Below are positions 15,492 to 16,985 of a stretch of 16,985 bases of DNA, in pieces. The notes below the pieces were generated by a model. It searched no databases. It was given only the letters and a program-made list of their open reading frames with translations, and had not been told where the DNA came from. Source of the stretch: Xylophilus ampelinus (GTDB lineage Bacteria > Pseudomonadota > Gammaproteobacteria > Burkholderiales > Burkholderiaceae_C); assembly GCF_901875635.1 (NCBI RefSeq), contig NZ_CABFMN010000156.1:1-16985 (forward strand), read 5' to 3'. Position 1 is the stretch's first letter. The number at the start of each line of letters is the position of its first letter. The position numbers were made by a program, and so were the translations under genes.

Positions 15492-16763
15492 ATGACCACC
15501 ACCAACCGCGACCTCCATGAACGCCGCCTTGCCGCCACCCCGCGCGGCGTGGGCGTGATGTGCGACTTCTATGCCTGGCGCGCCGAGAACGCGAGCCTGT
15601 GGGACGTGGAAGGCCGCGAGTACATCGACTTCGCCGCCGGCATCGCGGTGCTCAACACCGGCCACCGGCACCCGCGCATCGAAGCCGCCATCGCGGCCCA
15701 GCTGCAACAGTTCACCCACACGGCCTACCAGATCGTGCCTTACGAAAGCGTGGTGTCGCTGGCCGAACGCCTGAACCGGCTGGTGCCCATCGGCGGCCCG
15801 GTGAAGACCGCCTTCTTCACCACCGGCGCCGAGGCGCTGGAGAACGCCGTGAAGATCGCGCGCGCCCACACCGGCCGCGCCGGCGTCGTGACCTTCGGCG
15901 GGGCCTTCCATGGCCGCACGCTGATGACGCTGGCCATGACCGGCAAAGTCGCGCCCTACAAGCTGGGCTTCGGTCCCTTCCCGGCCGACGTGTTCCATGT
16001 GCCCTTCCCCAGCGCCCTGGAGGGCGTGAGCGCCCAGGACTCGCTGGCCGCGCTGGCGAAGCTGTTCAAGACCGACATCGACCCGCAGCGCGTGGCCGCG
16101 ATCGTGATCGAGCCGGTGCAGGGCGAAGGCGGCTTCAACCCCGCGCCCACCGAACTGCTGCAGGGCCTGCGCGCGCTGTGCGACACGCACGGCATCGTGT
16201 TGATCGCCGACGAGGTGCAGACCGGCTTCGCGCGCACGGGCAAGCTGTTCTCCATGCAGCACCATGGCGTCGAGCCGGACCTGATCACCCTGGCCAAGAG
16301 CCTGGCCGGCGGCATGCCGCTGTCGGCCGTGGCCGGCCGCGCCGCCATCATGGACGCGCCCGCCCCCGGCGGCCTGGGCGGCACCTACGCCGGCAACCCG
16401 CTGGCCGTGGCCTCGGCCCATGCGGTGCTGGACGTGATCGAGGACGAGAGGCTCTGCGAGCGCGCCGCCGCGCTGGGCGCGAAGCTGGTCGCGCGCCTGC
16501 TGAACGCCAGGGAGTCGCAGCCGCGCATCGCCGACGTGCGCGCGCAGGGCTCGATGGTCGCCATCGAACTACGCGACCCCGCCACCGGCGCCCCGGATGC
16601 CGAAGCCGTGAAGCGCGTGCAGGCCAAGGCGCTGGAGCAGGGTCTGCTGCTGTTGAGCTGCGGCATGTACGGCAACGTGATCCGCTTCCTCTATCCGTTG
16701 ACCATTCCCGATGCGCTCTTCGAGCACGCGCTGGGCATCCTGGACGGGGCGCTGCAGGCATGA
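15492..16763 (+). CDS. gabT: 4-aminobutyrate--2-oxoglutarate transaminase
   Basis: A 423-aa PLP-dependent class III aminotransferase that moves the amino group of GABA (and often other omega-amino acids) to 2-oxoglutarate, giving succinate semialdehyde. Seen: DVEGREYIDFAAGIAVLNTG (38-57), FFTTGAEALENAVKIAR (108-124), FHGRTLMTLAMTGK, EPVQGEGGFNPAP (207-219), IADEVQTGFARTGK with D240 and Q243, and the PLP lysine K269 in LAKSLAGGMPLSAVAGRA. These match E. coli GabT closely in order, spacing and length. The ATG at 15492 is preceded by AGGA. The frame opens upstream at 15348, but that part lies in the regulatory gap. It is divergent from the MocR-type regulator, and its stop overlaps the gabD start by ATGA. 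Confidence 0.95.
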   Translation: MTTTNRDLHERRLAATPRGVGVMCDFYAWRAENASLWDVEGREYIDFAAGIAVLNTGHRHPRIEAAIAAQLQQFTHTAYQIVPYESVVSLAERLNRLVPIGGPVKTAFFTTGAEALENAVKIARAHTGRAGVVTFGGAFHGRTLMTLAMTGKVAPYKLGFGPFPADVFHVPFPSALEGVSAQDSLAALAKLFKTDIDPQRVAAIVIEPVQGEGGFNPAPTELLQGLRALCDTHGIVLIADEVQTGFARTGKLFSMQHHGVEPDLITLAKSLAGGMPLSAVAGRAAIMDAPAPGGLGGTYAGNPLAVASAHAVLDVIEDERLCERAAALGAKLVARLLNARESQPRIADVRAQGSMVAIELRDPATGAPDAEAVKRVQAKALEQGLLLLSCGMYGNVIRFLYPLTIPDALFEHALGILDGALQA

Positions 16764-16985
16764 ACATCACCGGCTTCGACTTCGGCCTGAAGCGGCCCGA
16801 CCTGCTGCAGCCTGCGGGCCTGATCAACGGCCGCTGGGTGAGGGCCGATGACGGCGCCACGCTGGACGTGACCGACCCCGCCACCGGCCGCGTGATCGCC
16901 ACCGTGCCGCGCATGGGCCGCATCGAGGCCGAGCGCGCCATCGCCGGCGCCGCCGCCGCGCTGCCGGCCTGGCGCGCCCGCACCG
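16760..16985 (+). CDS. gabD: NAD(P)-dependent succinate-semialdehyde dehydrogenase, N-terminal part
   Basis: Only the first 75 codons lie in the window; the gene runs off the right edge. The visible protein has LINGRWVRADDGATLDVTDP then ATGRVIATVPRMGRIEAERA and AALPAWRART, the standard N-terminal strand and first helix of aldehyde dehydrogenases of the succinate-semialdehyde branch. The catalytic Cys and Glu are beyond the edge and cannot be checked. The ATG overlaps the gabT stop by 4 bases, so the pair is translationally coupled and would convert GABA via succinate semialdehyde to succinate. If the aminotransferase works on longer omega-amino acids, this enzyme could oxidise the matching semialdehyde. 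Confidence 0.88.
   Translation, partial: MNITGFDFGLKRPDLLQPAGLINGRWVRADDGATLDVTDPATGRVIATVPRMGRIEAERAIAGAAAALPAWRART

Overview
The window reads as chromosome from a high-GC betaproteobacterium, most likely a Burkholderiales member near the Comamonadaceae. That placement is an inference from very strong G/C preference at third codon positions, the mix of ABC-transport and catabolic genes, and a G/C-tract hairpin repeat of a kind I associate with that group. Essentially all of it is coding: twelve complete genes on the two long gene blocks, plus regulators and flanking pairs. I see no rRNA, tRNA, CRISPR, prophage or insertion sequence.

Left end (1-1332, + strand): about 300 bases without a convincing gene, then a flavin reductase-domain protein and a short CinA C-terminal-domain protein only 7 bases apart. 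They converge on the long block that follows.

Main block (11297 down to 1407, - strand), in transcription order: a family 5 solute-binding protein, two DppB/DppC-type permeases, a double-ATPase DppDF/GsiA-type protein, a serine hydrolase closely resembling 6-aminohexanoate-dimer hydrolase (NylB), a GhrA-like 2-hydroxyacid dehydrogenase, a GDXG-family alpha/beta hydrolase, a PaiB-type FMN-binding protein and an adducin-type class II aldolase-domain protein. Four consecutive genes are joined by 4-base ATGA overlaps. The logic suggested is import of a peptide- or amide-like compound, cytoplasmic hydrolysis, then reduction or cleavage of the carbonyl or ester products. The substrate cannot be read from sequence. 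Two non-coding structures interrupt the block: a hairpin just after the binding-protein stop codon and a four-hairpin repeat between the two permease genes.

Regulator and right end: an AraC-type activator with an N-terminal cupin domain (+ strand, 11555-12355) diverges from the binding-protein gene and probably controls the block. An M20 peptidase (-) converges on it. Further right, a MocR/GabR-type regulator (-) diverges from gabT (4-aminobutyrate aminotransferase, +), which overlaps gabD (succinate-semialdehyde dehydrogenase, cut by the window end) by ATGA. A perfect 8-base inverted repeat lies between mocR and gabT and is a good operator candidate.

The most interesting feature is a NylB-like amidase translationally coupled to an oligopeptide-type importer, a few kilobases from an omega-amino-acid aminotransferase and semialdehyde dehydrogenase pair. 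This is the set of activities a nylon-oligomer or omega-amino-acid amide pathway would need, although the link is a hypothesis.
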